Positions 21,083-32,200 of a stretch of DNA of 64,000 bases are shown one piece after another. Under the pieces are notes generated by a model. The model was not told the origin of the DNA, made no database searches, and saw nothing but the letters and a program-made list of their open reading frames with translations. The translations under genes and the position numbers were made by a program. The number at the start of each line of letters is the position of its first letter. The stretch's first letter is position 1. This DNA comes from Diphasiastrum complanatum (taxonomy: Eukaryota > Streptophyta > Lycopodiopsida > Lycopodiales > Lycopodiaceae): contig CM055107.1 in NCBI GenBank assembly GCA_029204225.1, positions 30,901,410-30,965,409 on the forward strand, read 5' to 3'.

Positions 21083-22231
21083 TTAAGGGAATGTTCCTAT
21101 GCCTTCAATATGACATTCAAAATCATTTGCAATGTAAATTGATTTCTTGACTCCATCATAAGGTGCAATAGAAGAGAAAGAGTCCTTGGAGCTACACATA
21201 TGTGAAGAGGCTCCACTATCAATATACCAAAAACCGTCCTTCTTGAAAGGAGTGGATGAGAAGCTAGAGACCATAAGAGATCCCTCTCCATCACTTGCAA
21301 TAGTGTCTTCCTTCTCATTGGTGATGTTGGCTTGCTTGAGTTGACTCTTCTTCTTGAAGCAATTGGTGGCATAATGGCCTTTCTTGCCACAATAAAAGCA
21401 CTTGATCTTCTTCTTCTTGAGCTTGGATGATGAAGCATTAGAGGAATCATCTTCCTCCTCATCTTTGTCTTTGGATTTGGCTTTGTCCTTGCTTGAGGAT
21501 TGTTGAAATTGGTTCTTGCTCCTTCCTTTGTGCTTGTCCTTGGCAAAGAGGGCTTTGCCATCATTATGAGTGAGAGAAAGCTTGTCCATCCTCAAGAGCT
21601 TGTACTCTTGTCTTGATTCTTCAGAAATTAGCACACTTTGGAGAGCCTCCAAACTTGGTAGCTCCTCCTTAATGGCATAGGATTGGACAAGGTTATCAAA
21701 TTCACTTCTCAAGCCATTGAGAATGACTTGGACTAGCTCATTTTGATTGATGGAATCACCAATGCAAGCAAGCTCTCTATGAATATCTTTTACTCTCAAA
21801 ACATAATTAGATGCACTCTCATCACTCTTTTGGCTACTTTGAAATATTTGATTTCTAAGAGTGAGGAGCCTAGAGGTGTTCTTAGCCTCATAGATGGTCT
21901 TGAGACAATCCCAAGCTTCTTTGGTTGTCGTACAAGTACCTATCTCCCTCAATATCTCATTAAAGACATTCATCTTAATGTAGTGGAGAGCCATCCTAGC
22001 TCTCTTTTTGTATTTTTGAACCTCTTGAAGAACTTGTGGTTCTTCTTCAAGGCCAAGAACTATGTCCATCATGTCTTGAAGGATCAAGATGGACTCCATC
22101 CTCATCTTCCAAATTGAATAGTTTGAAGTGGACAATCTTTCACTTGGTTCCAACAAAGATGAACTCATTGAAGACATTTGAAGTGAAGAAAACTCAAATG
22201 ATGAACAATAAATGTTGCTACACACTCTCAA
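21083..22231 (-). pseudogene. Copia gag and protease
   Basis: 382 open codons. The likely gag start is MSSMSSSLLEPSERLSTS near 22175, with a short open extension before it. Gag (UBN2-type) follows: NYSIWKMRMESILILQD, IKMNVFNEILREIG, VILNGLRSEFDNLVQSYAI. A Lys/Asp-rich linker leads to the zinc knuckle CFYCGKKGHYATNC, then the aspartic protease site WYIDSGASSHMC. Unlike the plus-strand copy, the knuckle is intact (CCHC) and there is no early stop. It is disconnected from the integrase by a frameshift near 21080, so it is labelled pseudogene although this segment is complete. Confidence 0.88.
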
Positions 22232-22903
22232 TAGGATCCAATCATGATGTACTATCTCCTCCTATGAAAGATCTTGCAACTATTTGTGAATTGATTCTCA
22301 CTAGCTACTCAAATCTCTCTAAAACAAGATCTATTTCACATCAAATGATGGACTATAGACAAAGTTAGGATCATTTACTCTTAGCATGTGTGAAATACAC
22401 TAAGTAACCAAATTTGACTCAATGATATTGCATGAAACCAATTGGCTATGATCTCAAAACAATGTCTAGATCACTTATAGATGAGATTGGTAACCATACA
22501 ACTGTGAACAGAGATCTAACAAGCAATATCTTGACCAAACCAAATGTGTCCACCCAGGTCTAGGTGCCCTACCTAACCCTCTTCAAAAGCTTATAACTTT
22601 TGATTGGCTCAACCAAATGGAATGAAACTGATTGCATCAGAAACTAGACAAACATAGCTTCAAAACAAGCTATCAAGCAAGATAAATGGATCATGCTCTC
22701 AATCTGAAATTGGATGTTCCTCACACGTGTTTGAGCACCTGATTCCGTACAGTACCGGGTTAGACCCAATCAATGCCCTATTGATCTCTTTTGATCCAAA
22801 AATAGACAAGATAGCCAGGAAATTGGATCTTGACGATTTCTAGCTCAAGATTGATGAAAAGTTTTCACTTAAATGGATCAAAATGCATCGTAACCTTAGG
22901 TAG
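22232..22903 (-). other. Leader of the minus copia element
   Basis: Untranslated region between gag and primer site, related to 13931-14635. No gene. Confidence 0.6.
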
Positions 22904-22915
22904 GCTCTGATACCA
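22904..22915 (-). promoter_or_regulatory. Primer-binding site of the minus copia element
   Basis: The reverse complement reads TGGTATCAGAGC and directly abuts the LTR start TGTTAAATTCAC at 22916. Confidence 0.85.
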
Positions 22916-23436
22916 TGTTAAATTCACACGTGTGGACTGTCCACAACATGTACTTGTGATCTTCTAAGGTGTGTAGATGCACCAAGATCAAGACTAGATT
23001 GAGATTCAAGATCTATCTTTGATTCTATGGCAAAAACACACTACTACAAGCATTCAATCACTTCCAATTCTCACTCACACGTGTGGAAAATATTCCAAAA
23101 ATAATCTAAGTAAAAACAAGCTGCTCTCCTCGGGTAGAGAGAGAAAATCATCATGAGCTCTCGGGTAGAAAGAGAAAGCTAGAAAACCAATTACTCACAA
23201 AATCCACTCAATCTCAAAATCAATTAGATCCAAATGAGAAGTACAATGATACTAGTAGATCCACGAGCTACCACTATGCTTAACTATGATTGGACCACAC
23301 TTTTGCCACCTCTTAATCCTCTTGGACCATTGATCCATTCACCTCTAAATTCTATTGGACCATTTTCAAGCAAACTTCAAATTCTATTGGACCCCTCAAG
23401 GTTCCACCTCTAAATCCTATTGGACCTCTTAAATTC
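22916..23436 (-). repeat. 5' LTR of the minus copia element, truncated
   Basis: Matches 17409-17927 closely. It stops after CCTCTTAAATT and lacks the last roughly 138 bp of the full LTR. Another sequence, beginning AATGTTGATGTTAG, follows. Confidence 0.8.
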
Positions 23437-23873
23437 AATGTTGATGTTAGAAGATTTTGATGAAGATTCTTCTAACAGAGGATTCTGGTAAAGATTCTTC
23501 TAATGGATTACAGAATGTTCGTGTGAGCTATGGTGGGACTATATCATTCAATTCAAATATGGAGGAATCAAAACTCAGAAAGAAGGTTAAAGAGTGTGTA
23601 GAAATTTTGTCATATGATCTAGCAGTGAAAGCTGGTTTCTCCTCACCGAGTTTGTATGAAGAAAGTTCAACCTTTGATGTTATAAAAAATGCCGAAAGAG
23701 CCCAACGAATATCGCATGTTATCATGCCGCCGAACTACATCAAGGAATGTTGACAAACAACCAAGAAGGAGTTCAAGAATCTAGATTCACCGGGAAAGCC
23801 AATATCAGAAGGTCGACAAGATTGCAGGCCGACCAACAAGCAAAGACAAAGCGCAGCGTCTCCCCAACAGATT
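23437..23873. other. Unassigned segment at the truncation point
   Basis: A 98-codon open frame (23457-23753 +) has no recognised domain. The phrase GATGAAGATTCTTCT also occurs in similar form at 42377-42395, so it is likely TE-derived. Confidence 0.35.
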
Positions 23874-24316
23874 TTACAGCAACGGGAATAAGAGCATGGC
23901 CAGGTCGACATAATCATCAAAGATTTTATCTCTAATTACTCTAACTTTCCTAGAGACAGGATCATAAATCCTATATCCCTTGCTATAATGACTATAGCCA
24001 ACAAAAATGTCTTTAAATGAAGTAGCATCTTCTTTCTTCCTTACTTCTAAAGGAATATGGACATAATACATCCAAAGACTTTCAAATCTTTTAAATTTGG
24101 CTTTTTGTCATACAAAGCTTCAAATGGTGTGATTCCACCAATGGCACTACTAGGAAGCCTATTAGATAAAAAATTTGCACATGTACTAGCTTCTCCCCAA
24201 AAAGAAATGGGTAGAGAGGCATCTAATCTTATTGGATTGAATGAACAAAAGGCCATTTCATTGCCAATGGACTTGTAAAGTTGACAATATTTATTGGAGA
24301 CACTTTCCTTCATCAC
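23874..24316 (-). pseudogene. Copia integrase fragment, second family
   Basis: Two overlapping frames read SFWGEASTCANFLSNRLPSSA, GGITPFEALYDKKPNLKDLKVFGC, then a shifted frame with HIPLEVRKKEDATSFKDIFVGYS and YDPVSRKVRVIRDKIFDD. This is the integrase C-terminal region. One frameshift lies near 24060. It differs in sequence from the 17-23 kb family. Confidence 0.8.
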
Positions 24317-24840
24317 CGATGACTTTAATGATCATGATGAACAATGTTTTTCGATCATATTTAGAAAAATTTGTCAGTCTGTCTAGACAATATTTTAGTT
24401 TACAGCGAAACTAAAAAGAGCGTTTGGCTAACTTCAAATAAGTGTTTCATTTGCTTCAAAAGCATAAGTTATTAACAAAGAACTCAAATGTGAATTCTTT
24501 ACTGAAGAATTAGTGTATTTGGGCTATATAGTCTCAAAAGATGAGATTAAAATGAATTCAAATAAGGTTAAGGCCATTTTTAGTTGGCCTAAACTGAATA
24601 GTATTTTAGGCTTTCATGTCTTTCTTGATATTTCAAAATATGATAGATGATTTGTCAAGGATTACGCTTAGATAGTCATTCCCATGACAAATTTTCTTAA
24701 GGGAAAGGAAAAGGAGTTCGTTTGGGGGCCAGAGCAACAAGAGAGTTTTGATGCTCTCAAAACAACATTAGTCACAACACCAATACCAAAAGTCGTAGAC
24801 CCAAATTAGCCTTTGTAATCGAAACAAATGCTAGTGATTT
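24317..24840 (+). pseudogene. Ty3/gypsy reverse transcriptase-RNase H fragment
   Basis: Not visible as a long open frame, but reading across frames gives MTLMIMMNNVFRSYLEKF, a YLDDILVYS-like block (V-LDNILVYSETK), and CEFFTEELVYLGYIVSKDEIK. It then gives KVKAIFSWPK, a stop-broken FVKDY block, KGKEKEFVWGPEQQESFDALK and FVIETNASD. That is the usual gypsy order from RT palm to the start of RNase H. Stops and frameshifts are frequent. It runs directly into a TC tract. Confidence 0.85.
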
Positions 24841-24842
24841 TG

Positions 24843-24843
<1 letters not shown>

Positions 24844-24928
<85 letters not shown>
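24844..24928. repeat. (TC)n microsatellite
   Basis: An 85-bp uninterrupted CT/TC tract. Open frames across it on either strand are artefacts of the dinucleotide. Confidence 0.95.
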
Positions 24929-24932
<4 letters not shown>

Positions 24933-25196
24933 CTAACTCTGAGGAGTCAGCTACTAGAAAACTCGTTCTGGTCGTTTGATCTCTGCTGGAGTATCCACAT
25001 ATATCTACACATTCATTCTGCACATACCTTCTTCAATCGCTCATTTACTTATATGGCAACTGGAAGATCTTGCATTATTCTAGCTTTACATTTACAAGAT
25101 CGCTTAATAGTTGATTGACTGACTAATTAGAACAGTTGTTATTGGAGCATGAAGACGCAGACAGTCTGTACCTAGACCCCTGTGTATTTCTGCAGA
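24929..25196. other. Spacer, nothing recognised
   Basis: No domain or repeat identified between the TC tract and the GTGTCGC repeat. Confidence 0.4.
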
Positions 25197-25500
25197 GTGT
25201 CGCATTTTTCACCTGTGTGAAATCCCGTGCAAAAATGCAGTGTCGCATTTTTTGCTTTTGTCGCCTGTCAGAAACTGCATGTAAAAATGTAGTGTCGCAT
25301 TTTTTGCAATTGTCGCCTGTTAGAAAATGCATGTAAAAATGCAGTGTCGCATTTTTCGCATTTTTGGAAGTGTCTGAAATGGCCTAAATACCGACTTAGC
25401 ACAAGTGTCGCAAAACACTTAGTTTCTCAGGATGACCCGAAGGTGGTGACAGTGTCGGGTTTTTCGCCTATGGAAATTCCTGAGTAAAAATGCAGACTAT
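25197..25500. repeat. Tandem repeat, ~52-bp unit led by GTGTCGCATTTTT
   Basis: Units start at 25197, 25240, 25292 and 25344 (spacings 43, 52, 52), with weaker copies near 25406 and 25451. Each carries GTGTCGCATTTTT, most carry TTGTCGCCTGT.AGAAA, and they end TGCATGTAAAAATG.A or a variant. No coding. Confidence 0.8.
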
Positions 25501-25609
25501 AGCGACAGTCAATCTAAAAATGCAGATTGTTGAAAAACAGTTCATTTTCTGCAGGTTTCATTTGAGAGAGTAAAATTGAGAGAAGGGAGAAGGGTTGTTG
25601 GGATGAGTA

Positions 25610-27226
25610 GGAGTTGGATTAAATTCCAACAAGTCGTTGCATTGTTCGTGACCACACGACGTTGGCAGGGCCAACATCCTCTATGGCATCTCAGATCTGG
25701 TCATAGATGAACTCTACAACAGTAGCCCTACCCCTACGACAGACGTCTACTGCTCGGAAAAATACGGTGCCCATACAACAGGAGATGAGAATGTTGATGA
25801 CCGAACATTAGTCCATCCGTATGCCATAATAGAGCATCCAAACTCTTGTGATGCTCTCCTCAACCTATCAAGTTGGCTTGACACTCTGTCACAAGCCACC
25901 CTCAAGTGTGTGGTGCGTAGGACCTCAGTGATGGGGATCCTGTAACTAGCATCACAAGCTGCAACACTAGCCATGGCCTCTCTAGACAAGGTGGCGTCAA
26001 CAATGGTGAAAAAAAGGTTAAGACCATAAAACATATTCGCCATGTTCGTATCTGAAGCATTGGAATTGTTGGCCCTCCTCATGGATTGAGCCAATGTCTA
26101 TGGCTTGATCAGGGGCCAATGTTTGTAGCCTGATCCTGGGAGGCCTCAATGGCTATCATAAAGGAGCATGCGGAGAGGGTGAGGTCAATCATGGACATCA
26201 AAGTCGATGGTGGGGTGCTCGATAATATCTTCTGCAATGGAAGGGGCATTTGTAGAAGGGCCGATGGATGGGGTAGTGGAAGGGTGGTGCAACGGGCTCA
26301 TGTGCAACACTTCCACTAGAATATGGCATGGCTAGGGGTGCAATAGAGGTGGATGGTCGACTAGAGGGTGGAGTAGCAATAGAGGTGGATGGTCGGCTAG
26401 ACGACAAGGTGGCAGTAGAGGTGGATGGTGGACCATTGGGTAGGGGAGGTAGCAGAGGTGGATGGTCGACGACTCCTCTTATTTTTAGCACCCTGCGCAC
26501 GCGTCAGGGTGGGCCAGGCAGGGAGGTTTTATTTATTTATTTTTTAAACTGCTTGCCCTGGTGCCACCTGTCGGGCACCAGGGTTTATCCCATAAGCAAA
26601 TCTCTGAGATAAACCAGTACCTATATATAACTGAACCCACCTGCTTACTCACATGTGTGCAGGTGGGTGTGAAGCTGCTCAGTGCTACCTGCCTGGTTCC
26701 CGGTGCCACCCACCTGGCGCCGGGGCCCCCTGTCCGGCACCACCTGGGCGCTGCCTGCCCCCTGGCGCCACGGCGCCTGCCTGCGCCTTTTTGGCCAGCC
26801 CCTGGCTGTAGCACCCTATGGTCGACTAAAAGTGGTGGCGGTATAGGTGGGTGGTGGTGGTCTAGGTTGTGATCAATGCTGCCAAGTGGCGTGCCTGCTG
26901 CCCAAGTGCTGGGCCTGCCACTGTTGCTACAAATGTTGGATGACGTCCCGATGCGATAGAGGCTCCAAGAGCAACAGAAGTCGAGGTTGGCTGGCTCTTG
27001 CCATCTCCAAAGTTTTGATCAAACGTTGTCGATCTACATCTCCTACGAACTGGCATATGTAGCTGCCAACTGACCAGCCATCAGGAGTGTCGAGGAGATG
27101 AGCCCTAAGTATGGTTAAAGTGCTAGAAAACTCTACGTCGCAAAAGTGAGATCGCTAGTGCCAAGCCCCCAAGCTGCCATAACGGCTCAGCTCACCTCGT
27201 TGTCAATCAACTCTACCTCTCGGCAT
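25610..27226 (-). pseudogene. hAT-type transposase relic (BED finger + DUF659)
   Basis: Read on the minus strand across frames. It begins MPRGRVD at 27226, then a BED-type zinc finger (FCDVEFSSTLTILRAHLLDTP). A Ser/Thr/Pro linker follows, with PSTSIA repeats at 26346-26470. The DUF659 domain follows: RRASQEFGCSIMAYGWTNVRSS, a frameshift, INILISCCMGTVFFRAVDVCR-like residues, FIYDQI, a stop, DAIEDVGPANVV, a frameshift and VVTNNATT. BED plus DUF659 is the usual N-terminal half of plant hAT transposase-like proteins. The catalytic and dimerisation half is absent and frames are broken, so it is inactive. The GC content is visibly higher than the surroundings. Confidence 0.75.
26346..26470. repeat. 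~36-bp coding minisatellite in the hAT relic
   Basis: Three to four units carrying AGAGGTGGATGGTCG. On the minus strand they encode a repeated SRPSTSIA-like peptide. Likely a slippage expansion inside the linker. Confidence 0.7.
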
Positions 27227-29273
27227 GGTCGACAAACCTAGGACCTAAAATAAATCGTAATTTGCCCTAAAAGCCCTAAACTTTGGAACACAACTAAAAA
27301 TCCTATAAATGGAAAGCAATTGACAGAACCCACAAAGTTGCCTTGACAAACCTAAACCCTAGACGTGTATGTGACGCAAAACATAAATGCTTGAATCTAG
27401 TAAAATCTCTAAAAACACAAAGAGAAAATAGCATGTGAATGAGAGGTGACCAACAAAACAACAAATAAAGAGCTAAAACCTATATGGGAAGCCATATCAG
27501 TGATGCATCCGTGACAAATGACATGTACTATGCAAAAAAAAGAACGCAACATCCTATCCATGATAAAGTTTTTCGAAAGAAGATGCAAAAATCATCATAC
27601 GTAAAAGAAACACTGAATGGAAAGCTATACAGTGGCTGAACCTTGAATAGTACTTCGCACAATGATTAGACACATTTGGCTCAAATCTGATCGCAACACC
27701 ATCTACTATCCACACCCTCCTCACTAGCGGATGTCCCTGAAAAAAGCCTGACCGCTCTCCTCCTTTTATACACGATTTAGATTTGCGCTAAACAAAAAAA
27801 AGGGTCACGTCGTCTTGTACGTACGGAACGCACTCCGTTCCATATGTACAGTATGGTACGTTCCAATCCTAGAACGGGTATCTATGGGATCAAGCTGAGA
27901 CTCAAATTTTGACAATAACGATGGCACCTTGCAATTAATTCCTAGCTTACAGACATTCACAACTACAGATTGCAGACAAGCATATCAATGAGTATCAGGA
28001 TTTCCAACCAAGGAATCGAACCCATAGGAAGAGTGAAATCTCTAAGATCTCATTTGCAAATTTTCACTCTTTTGCTATGCAGATACCCTGACAAAAATAG
28101 TGGTCTCATAAATAATGCTTGTGCATAGTCTATATTTCCTTCATTGATTATTTACATATTGAACTCATGAACCAGGTCTTTGATCTCCATGCCATCATCT
28201 TTCATAAATCTCTTATATGCGTATGCTACTTTTCACTCAAAAGCGTTTTTTAAGCCTTTATTTAGCATGTACTGGCTACTCCGAAAACTTGATTTCGAAC
28301 CATGCTTTCGAACAAGCTTATTATAAGCAGGTGAAAGTCATGATTACTATTTCACTGGGCTTAGCAGCTTTCACAAAACCCAGCAGTTAGTTAAACACTT
28401 ACCACCATAGCTTAACTTCTGCATATATTATTTGATTAGTAATAATCATATTCAATCAAGTCAATTCTAAATAATGAACACCTTAATGCTCAATCATGGC
28501 ATGTTTGTGCCATGTGCACAACTGGGAGAGGTTAAGGTTTGTGCACAACTGTGAGAGATTAAGGTTGGATCAAATTTCAAAAATATCTGAAAACATTATC
28601 CAACATGCAACATTTAAGGAAATATCGGATTCATTACATTCCTGGTCACATCAATGCTAACGTAGCGGGCTATTGTTTGTGCAAGCATGGGAATATTGAA
28701 ATTGTGTAGTTTCACACTTTAATTGGTAAGAGTATTGAATAACACCAATTCATATACTCCTCATGAAGACCCTCTTTGTCAGGCTTTTCACTTGATATAA
28801 ATTGCACTTTGGTCCATGCACATCCCGATCATTTGAAGTGGAAAATACACATTTTCCACTTTCGCCTAAAGCATGCATAACACTGCTCATGCACATTGCA
28901 AATAATATTCATGCATCACATCTGTTAGCAAATGCTTGTTAGTTTAATTATAATATTAGTCATTAATGGCACCACAACTTCACTTGATCCTGAAATTGAC
29001 ACAGTATATGGGAGAGCTTCAAATCATAGGTAGCATAGCTTCTTCAGTTCTAACCAGGTACATGGACTTTACCCGATTCCATATAGGCCCATTGAGTTTG
29101 TGTTCCCACCCCCTCCAAAACCAACCTTGTACATATATTCACAAAAGACCATCTGGATGGGAAAACAAGGCTCAAGAGGAAAACTTTTGGCCTCAAGCTT
29201 CAGCCCTGGATTTTGCATTATGCAACATGGTTAAATCATGATGGAAAGGTGGATGGATGAGCCCATCTGCCTT
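27227..29273. other. Intergenic region downstream of the NPH3 gene
   Basis: No gene recognised. It includes the 3' flank of the NPH3 gene on its right. A two-copy motif, GTGCACAACTG.GAGAG.TTAAGGTT, occurs at about 28516-28566. An imperfect foldback around GTACGGAACG/CGTTCC lies near 27820-27850. Confidence 0.45.
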
Positions 29274-32200
29274 CTAAGAAATAGAATGACGACCTCCTCT
29301 GTGGGAGTCAGGAGTGTGAGGATGATGGTGATGGTGGCGAGATGAGGCTTTGGAATGCCTGGAAGAGGAGCGATGGAATGGGTTCAACCTGCTCAGAGTT
29401 TTGGAAAAGGATTGAAAAAGCTTGCTGCCATTCATCAACCCTGGTCTGCCCACATTGCGTTTCATGTTGATCTGTTCCTTTTCTAGATCAGTCAGCCGCA
29501 TTTTCATCCTTGCCACTTCCAGCCTCAGTTCTCTGTTCTCGCGCCGTATGGATGAGTACATGTCCCGTGGTGACATCGCTGCACTTCGTGCTCCACTGTT
29601 CATCTTCAGGGAGTGGTAGCCCATTTGCTCACCCTCCTCAAAGGAAGCAGCCATAGCTTTGCGCAATCGCATTTGCTCAAAGTACAGCACTTGAATGACA
29701 ACTTGTACGGGAAGTCTTTCATTCTGTGCTGCATGCGAGCATGCTTCTTGTGATAGCTTCTGAACGTCCATCAATTTGCACAACCTTCTGCGATCAATCT
29801 CTGTTAAATCTGGATGGGTCTGCTCCATGAATCAAATCACACAATTATTCTGGTTAAAGATTACTGAAATACCCAAGATGGCTTAAGTTGTTTCATTCAT
29901 AGCTGCTTTTTAGCTCAGTTTTTATGATATAAACCTCAATAAGAACATATCTCAAGCTACCAAACTACAAAAAGCTCAACTAGGATTTATTGGAAACATA
30001 GACATCAGGTACCTTGAGATATGCATCAATTGCTTTGTACAAGTTATCATCCACAACTCGTGCATGGTCTGGCAGCAGTGAAGCAAGAGAAATGAACTTC
30101 TCTAGCTTCAGATTGGTGTCAGGAGCTATTTCTCCAAGGTATGCATCTAGCAATTTAGTCACCTTCATGATTACATTTGGATAAGATAAGCTTACATCAT
30201 CAGAGTCGTAAGATACTTTGGAGTCATCAACATCATCATTCTCTTTTTGTTCAAGAAAGTTCTTTGTTATTCTATATATAATGTCTACTTGAAAGAGGGT
30301 ATCACCCACATATGAGGAAGATGGAATCAGAAGATCATCTAGTGTTGCCTGTTCCAACTGCAAAGCAATTTTCTGCTCAAGCTCCAATCTACAAGCAAGG
30401 GTAGCATCCAATGCCACTGCCGTGCTGAGCAGTCCAAACAAGAAACTGCATGAAGTGGAATTCTTTTCACTAGGCAACATGGTAACAATAGTTTCAACTA
30501 AAATGCGTTGCTCATGCTCTGTTGGAGTGGTAGTCGGCTCTTTGAAGCTACTTTTTGAGGCTTCCCATCCAACAAGTTTTCTGTTTAAACCTTTCAAGGA
30601 ATGATAAGCATAACGCATTAGCGCTCCTCCTATGCTTTCATCTCTTAAACCCTGTGACTTCATTGCTGCTAGAACTCGCTGATAAAAATCGATTCGCAGA
30701 ATTGATAAATCGTCTGCCCAATACTTGACATGCTGCACATTTTGTTGAGAATCATTTGTAGTCATCTCTGTATGATGGAAACTCTTCAGACCAACCTGTG
30801 AATTAGCTGCAAGAACCTGTTCTCTGCAAGCAGTAGATGTTGCATGTATACACCTGCTAACAATATTCAAATCTTCAGCGTCTGGAAGCAAACTTTCACA
30901 ACTATGCAAGACAACAGCTGCATTAGCAGGGTGCTGCATGACAATTTCAACCAAACATTTCTCACAATGAGATATTAAGTTTCTCTCACTGTACTCCTCT
31001 GTCATTTCAAGATAGTGGGCTGCACAGCACAATGGAGCCACATTGCTTGTAGTCATCTCAAAAGCTACATTATAACAGAATTTGGCAGCCAATTCAAATG
31101 CTTCCGCTCCACCTGGTATGTCTGAAAGGTCAAGTTGTATTAGGCTGTGTTCTTTAGAGCTTGATAACATTTTCCTGATTCGCCCACTTCTTGATACAAG
31201 AGGCAACTGAAGCAAAATCAGCAGCACATGTATGTCAGCGTCTGAATTCAATGCTGATGAAAATCTTCAAGAAAAGATCATATTCTAAAAATTCCATGAA
31301 AAGGTTCCTCATCTAATGCTAGCATCTTCCTTGTGTGAATCTCAAGGTTCATTCATAATATGAAACAAAAACTGGAGAGCTTTTGAAATTTGTACAATTT
31401 CAAAATGTAAATTTCCAGTTTTCTGCACATTAGCTTCCGCATGCTTTTGTTGCATCTGGGAACATTAAGCAAGTGCTCATTCAAACAGAGAGACTTTCAA
31501 ACATTTAAGGAAAGTTGCTAGGCTCTCTGCTGTTTCCATGGTCTTTATAGATCCGAATTATTTTTTTCAGCAGTGTGTGTGAGAGACACCAGTACGTGCA
31601 AAAATCAGTAAAGTCTTTCAGGCCAACTGTTGACATTTGCATTTCACCTCAGTTTCAAAGTTTGTAGGTTTTTAACCTGCCAAAAATGCACTAGTTCCAG
31701 TTATAAACTTCAAAACTATGAGTTCTATATAAATAGCTTACCACTTCCTTTCAAACTTTGTTCGTTATTTCATAAGGTTGGCTTTTCAGCACTGGTGTGT
31801 GTGTGTGTGTGTGTGTGTACATGTGCGAACAGAATCTGTTTCTTCCAACCAGGCTTTTAGGCGTCTGAGTCTGGCCACTCGCATCAGTAATAATGGCTGA
31901 TGGATCAGGTCAGCCCCGCCTCCCAGGCTGCTGCCTAAGCAAAGATAATATACAAGCAAGATCATCATTTTTCTTGCATATGGCCAGAAAAGGAAAACAG
32001 ACCAACCTAGTGTTGGCGTGTTATGAATGCACTATTTATAGGGCCAGCTGATACCCCTGCCCCCAACCAGGACTATGAACTAATATATAAATCCATTCTA
32101 CCCTAGAAATGTCATGTCAAAAATGTCTACCTGCCCGTAATCAGACATTCGGAAGAATTCATGACATATAAAGCTTTTCTACGGTTGGTAGAAATTCTTC

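Larger units (their letters stand above)
17409..23436 (-). mobile_element. Nearly complete Ty1/copia element, minus strand
   Basis: About 6.0 kb. The 3' LTR is 17409-18064 and the 5' LTR is 22916-23436 (outer part truncated). The primer site is 22904-22915. Gag, protease, integrase, reverse transcriptase and RNase H follow in copia order. The two LTRs are very similar over the shared part, which suggests fairly recent insertion. Frameshifts separate several domains and the RT active site is altered, so it is probably inactive. The left flank is GTTCC, but the truncated right end prevents a target-site duplication check. Confidence 0.85.
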
